A stretch of DNA of 10,935 bases from Mesorhizobium amorphae (GTDB lineage: Bacteria; Pseudomonadota; Alphaproteobacteria; Rhizobiales; Rhizobiaceae), in assembly GCA_003240775.1 (NCBI GenBank), contig QFNI01000090.1, positions 1 through 10,935 on the forward strand, given 5' to 3'. The notes beneath the pieces were generated by a model. The model searched no databases. It was not told the DNA's origin and worked only from the letters and a program-made list of their open reading frames with translations. Each line of letters opens with the position of its first letter. Within the stretch, counting starts at the first letter, position 1. This document shows positions 8,567 through 10,935 of the stretch, in pieces. A program made the translations under genes and the position numbers.

Positions 8567-9094
8567 CTACGCCCGCGCCAGGTGGCTGAAGGCTGCGACG
8601 ACTGTCTCGTACACGCCGCGCTTGAAGGGCACGATGAGGTTGGGAAGCTCCGCCATCGGCTTCCAGCCCCAGGCGTCGAACTCGGCCTCGTGCCCGCCGG
8701 GCGGCGGGTTGATCTGGATCTCGCTCTCGTCGCCCTCGAAGCGGAAGGCGAACCAGCTCTGCACCTGGCCGCGGAAGCGGCCCTTGAAGGCGATGCCGAC
8801 GAGATGGGGCGGCAGGTCGTAATGCACGGGCTCGGGGGCGCGTGCGAGAAGCGAAACCGTGCGCATGCCGGTTTCCTCCCAAAGCTCGCGCTTGGCGGCT
8901 TCGAGATGGTCCTCGCCCGCATCCACGCCGCCTTGCGGCATCTGCCAGAGCTGGGTTGTGCCGGCCATCTCGCTGTCGCTTTCCGCGATGCGGCGCCCCG
9001 TCCAGACGAGGCCCTCGCCGTTCAGCACCATGATGCCGACGCAGGGGCGGTAGGGCAGGGTCTCGGGATCGACGGGGGTGCGGGTCTTGGGCAT
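8567..9094 (-). CDS. rppH: RNA pyrophosphohydrolase RppH (nudix hydrolase)
   Basis: This 175-residue cytosolic nudix hydrolase removes pyrophosphate from the 5' triphosphate end of mRNA, which triggers decay by 5'-end-dependent RNases. The nudix box runs from Gly55 to Met77, with Glu61, Arg69-Glu70 and Glu73-Glu74 in the expected spacing. PYRPCVGIMVLN near the start and LWQMPQGGVD are typical of the RppH/NudH branch. QSWFAFRFEGDE and EFDAWGWKPM follow, as in this branch. The Bartonella homologue is known as IalA (invasion-associated locus), and a ctpA gene lies near it there too. The start at 9094 is 4 bases past the stop of the upstream gene. AAAGG lies inside that gene's end, so the two are tightly linked. 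Confidence 0.96.
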   Translation of the reverse strand: MPKTRTPVDPETLPYRPCVGIMVLNGEGLVWTGRRIAESDSEMAGTTQLWQMPQGGVDAGEDHLEAAKRELWEETGMRTVSLLARAPEPVHYDLPPHLVGIAFKGRFRGQVQSWFAFRFEGDESEIQINPPPGGHEAEFDAWGWKPMAELPNLIVPFKRGVYETVVAAFSHLARA

Positions 9095-9098
9095 GGGC

Positions 9099-10214
9099 TC
9101 AGCGCCTTTCGGGGTCGATGGCGAGTGCGGACACGGGAACGATCTCTACGCCGCGCGATGCGGCACCCGGCGCCCAGGCGGCGATGGCGTCCACCGTCAC
9201 CTCGAAGGCCGAGCCCACACCGATGGCCGTGCCGCTGGAATGGGCAGCCTTTTCGAGCGTGTCGAGCTGGCGCAGGATCGCGCCGCGGTCGCGCGAGGCG
9301 TCCAGCGTCACGCTCGCCTGTGCGTAAGGGGCCTGCGCGGCAAGGGCCGCTTCCCCGGCCAGGCTGCGCGGGGTGGAGCCGTCGTCGAACACCATCAGGC
9401 CGCGGCGGCCGAGTTCCTGCATCAGGGGGGTGACGACCGTGCTCTCGGCGAGGAAGCGGCCGCCCATGTAGTTCATGACGCCCACATAGTTGGTGGTGCG
9501 CGCGAGCGAGCGGTGGAGGTTTGCCGTGTTGTCTTCGGCGCTCGCATCGACCTTGAGCGTGTAGCGGCCGGGATCGACATTGGGATAGTCGAACGGCTCG
9601 AGCGGCAGTTGCAGCAGGATCTCGCGGTTTTCGCGCCGCGCTTCCTGCATCCAGCGGCCAAGGCTGTTGCCGTCTGGCGCGAAAGCGAGCGACACGTCCT
9701 TGGGCAGGCGCTGGAGGGCGGTCTGCGTGCCCGTCTGCGAGATGCCGAGCCCGCCGATCACGATGGCGACCCGCGCCCCGCGCGAGGAGGACAAGGGCCG
9801 CGCATAGACGTCGAAGGGCCGGCGGCCGTCGGCTGCCCGGAGGGGAAGCGGGCCGGCGGCGCTTTCTTCGACGAGGGCTGGGTCGGGGAGCCAGGCGGCG
9901 ACCGTGCTCTTGGGGAACGCTGCGGGGTCGCTGATGCCCGGAGTGGATTGCGGCGCGACCTTGATGACCTTGGCGCCGGATGTGGGCTCAGCAGCCGGTG
10001 GGGCGGCGGGCGCTTGCGCGGGCGCTTCCGCAACTGCGGGTGGGGTTTCCGCAGGAATGCGCCAGGGGCGTTCGGCGAGCGCGATCGCAGCCGAGCCGCC
10101 GCAGATCAGCGCGAAGCAGGCGCCGGCCAGCCAGTCGCGGCGCGCGGGGCGCAGCGAGCGGCGGCGCGGGCCGAGGCCCAGCGGCTTGTCATGTTCGCGA
10201 TGGAATGCCGACAC
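9099..10214 (-). CDS. Divergent polysaccharide deacetylase family protein (YibQ/DUF610-like), membrane-anchored
   Basis: With the chosen GTG start this is a 371-residue protein. A basic N-terminus (RRRSLRPARR) precedes one hydrophobic segment at about residues 28-47, so it is probably anchored in the inner membrane with its body in the periplasm. A Pro/Ala-rich linker (about 52-80) leads to the divergent polysaccharide deacetylase domain (about 147-365). Family landmarks include LLQLPLEPFDYPN, VGVMNYMGGRF, VFDDGSTPRS, GTAIGVGSAFEVT and EIVPVSALA. Its substrate is not known; a role in cell-wall or glycan handling is only inferred. Where many family members have IDDLG, this one has IGGLG (Gly154-Gly155). 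An in-frame TTG at 10286 would add 24 residues. GTG at 10214 is preferred because GGGGGA lies 10 bases upstream. rppH follows after 4 bases. Confidence 0.85.
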   Translation of the reverse strand: MSAFHREHDKPLGLGPRRRSLRPARRDWLAGACFALICGGSAAIALAERPWRIPAETPPAVAEAPAQAPAAPPAAEPTSGAKVIKVAPQSTPGISDPAAFPKSTVAAWLPDPALVEESAAGPLPLRAADGRRPFDVYARPLSSSRGARVAIVIGGLGISQTGTQTALQRLPKDVSLAFAPDGNSLGRWMQEARRENREILLQLPLEPFDYPNVDPGRYTLKVDASAEDNTANLHRSLARTTNYVGVMNYMGGRFLAESTVVTPLMQELGRRGLMVFDDGSTPRSLAGEAALAAQAPYAQASVTLDASRDRGAILRQLDTLEKAAHSSGTAIGVGSAFEVTVDAIAAWAPGAASRGVEIVPVSALAIDPERR

Positions 10215-10310
10215 GTGTTTGCCCCGTCCCCCAACGGAGGGCCTGCCTACACCCTCCGGCTCCACTTCTCCAGCCTTGGCGGACAAGCGGGCGACCGGAC
10301 GGCGGATGCG

Positions 10311-10335
10311 AAACGGGCGGTCCGTGGACCGCCCG
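10311..10335 (-). terminator. Probable terminator after ctpA
   Basis: A perfect 9-base-pair stem (10314-10322 with 10327-10335, 4-base loop) lies 9 bases beyond the ctpA stop on the minus strand. Only three T residues follow, then CGC, so the U-tract is weak. It probably ends or trims the ctpA transcript, which implies a separate promoter for the deacetylase gene within 10215-10313. No clear promoter hexamers were found there. Confidence 0.6.
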
Positions 10336-10344
10336 CAAAGAGGT

Positions 10345-10935
10345 TTACTGGTTCATCACCGCTTTTTGCGGGTTGGGCGGGAAGGCCGGGTCGGTCTTCT
10401 GGCCGCGCAGCAGTTCGAGCGCATAAGTGAGCTGCATGTCGTCCTTGGCCTCGGGCGGCACATAGGCCGACGAACCCGAACCCTCGTCGTTTTCTTCCAC
10501 GCCCTTGATGTGGCCGCGCAGATCGCTTTCGCCGCGCGTCACGTCCTGGCCCTTCAGCTCGTCGGGCAGGGGCTGGTCGACCTTGATGTCGGGCGTGATG
10601 CCGCGGCCTTGGATCGATTTGCCGGACGGCGTGTAATAGAGCGCCGTGGTCAGGCGCAGCGCGCCGCTTTCGGCGAGCGGCACGATGGTCTGCACCGAGC
10701 CCTTGCCGAAGCTCTGCGAGCCGACAACCGTCGCGCGGCGGTGGTCCTGAAGCGCGCCGGCCACGATCTCGGAAGCCGAGGCCGAGCCGCCGTTGACGAG
10801 CACGATCACCGGCTTGCCGTCCACCTCGTCGCCCTGGCGGGCATCGAAGCGCGACACGTCCTTGGGGTCGCGGCCACGTGTCGAGACGATCTCGCCGCGG
10901 TCGAGGAAGGTGTCGGACACGCTCACCGCCTGGTC
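10345..10935 (-). CDS. ctpA: Carboxy-terminal processing protease (S41 family), 5' end outside window
   Basis: The window holds the last 196 residues of a periplasmic C-terminal processing peptidase; full-length homologues have about 440, so the signal peptide, PDZ domain and first part of the protease domain are missing. The catalytic serine is in NGGSASASEIVAGALQD, the middle Ser of the three (codon 10779-10777). The catalytic lysine is in SFGKGSVQT (codon 10704-10702), 25 residues later as in Tsp/Prc. An aspartate (codon 10746-10744) sits where Prc has its catalytic-site Asp. YYTPSGKSIQGRGITPDI follows, as in S41A proteases. The C-terminal tail ends in the Pro/Asn-rich PAFPPNPQKAVMNQ, which is typical of rhizobial CtpA. 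Such proteases trim envelope proteins and cell-wall enzymes. The frame continues to the window edge with no start of its own. Confidence 0.96.
   Translation of the reverse strand, partial: DQAVSVSDTFLDRGEIVSTRGRDPKDVSRFDARQGDEVDGKPVIVLVNGGSASASEIVAGALQDHRRATVVGSQSFGKGSVQTIVPLAESGALRLTTALYYTPSGKSIQGRGITPDIKVDQPLPDELKGQDVTRGESDLRGHIKGVEENDEGSGSSAYVPPEAKDDMQLTYALELLRGQKTDPAFPPNPQKAVMNQ

Noticed and set aside
9078..10430. 450-codon open frame on the plus strand opposite the deacetylase and the end of ctpA
   Set aside because: It is antisense to well-supported genes and has low-complexity Arg/Gly/Ala composition and no domain.

Overview
The window is ordinary core chromosome of a high-GC alphaproteobacterium, most likely of the order Hyphomicrobiales (Rhizobiales). 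Three things suggest this: the five-gene F1 cluster atpHAGDC without any F0 genes (alphaproteobacteria keep F0 elsewhere), the protein sequences of AtpD, CtpA and the nudix protein RppH, and the neighbourhood of fsa, priA, rppH, a divergent polysaccharide deacetylase and ctpA. The genus cannot be named from the sequence alone. No insertion sequence, prophage, CRISPR array, tRNA or rRNA was seen.

Layout, left to right. Positions 1-441 hold the 5' two-thirds of a transaldolase-like gene (fsa, minus strand, cut by the window edge). A 112-base divergent spacer separates it from priA (plus strand, 554-2797), the replication-restart helicase. priA converges on the F1 ATP synthase operon, and a short bidirectional terminator (2822-2851) lies between them. 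The operon is on the minus strand and is read from right to left: atpH (7845-7285), atpA, atpG, atpD, atpC (ending at 2877). atpH/atpA overlap by one base and atpA/atpG are 9 bases apart. atpD and atpC are separated by 92 bases that contain a terminator-like hairpin. Upstream of atpH are 293 non-coding bases that probably hold the operon promoter and a structured leader.

Further right, still on the minus strand, is a second group read as ctpA (partial, 10935-10345), a divergent polysaccharide deacetylase-like membrane-anchored protein (10214-9099), rppH (9094-8567) and a 130-residue four-helix membrane protein of unknown function (8531-8139). A hairpin after ctpA suggests that ctpA ends its own transcript. 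The deacetylase, rppH and the membrane protein are close enough to be one transcript.

Together the genes cover energy conservation (F1 catalytic sector), replication restart, sugar-phosphate metabolism, mRNA 5'-end processing, and periplasmic or envelope maintenance. I found no evidence for a new defence or mobile system. The points most worth a second look are the terminator-like hairpin between atpD and atpC, the long structured leader of atpH, the uncharacterised membrane protein, and the missing Asp-Asp motif in the deacetylase-like protein.
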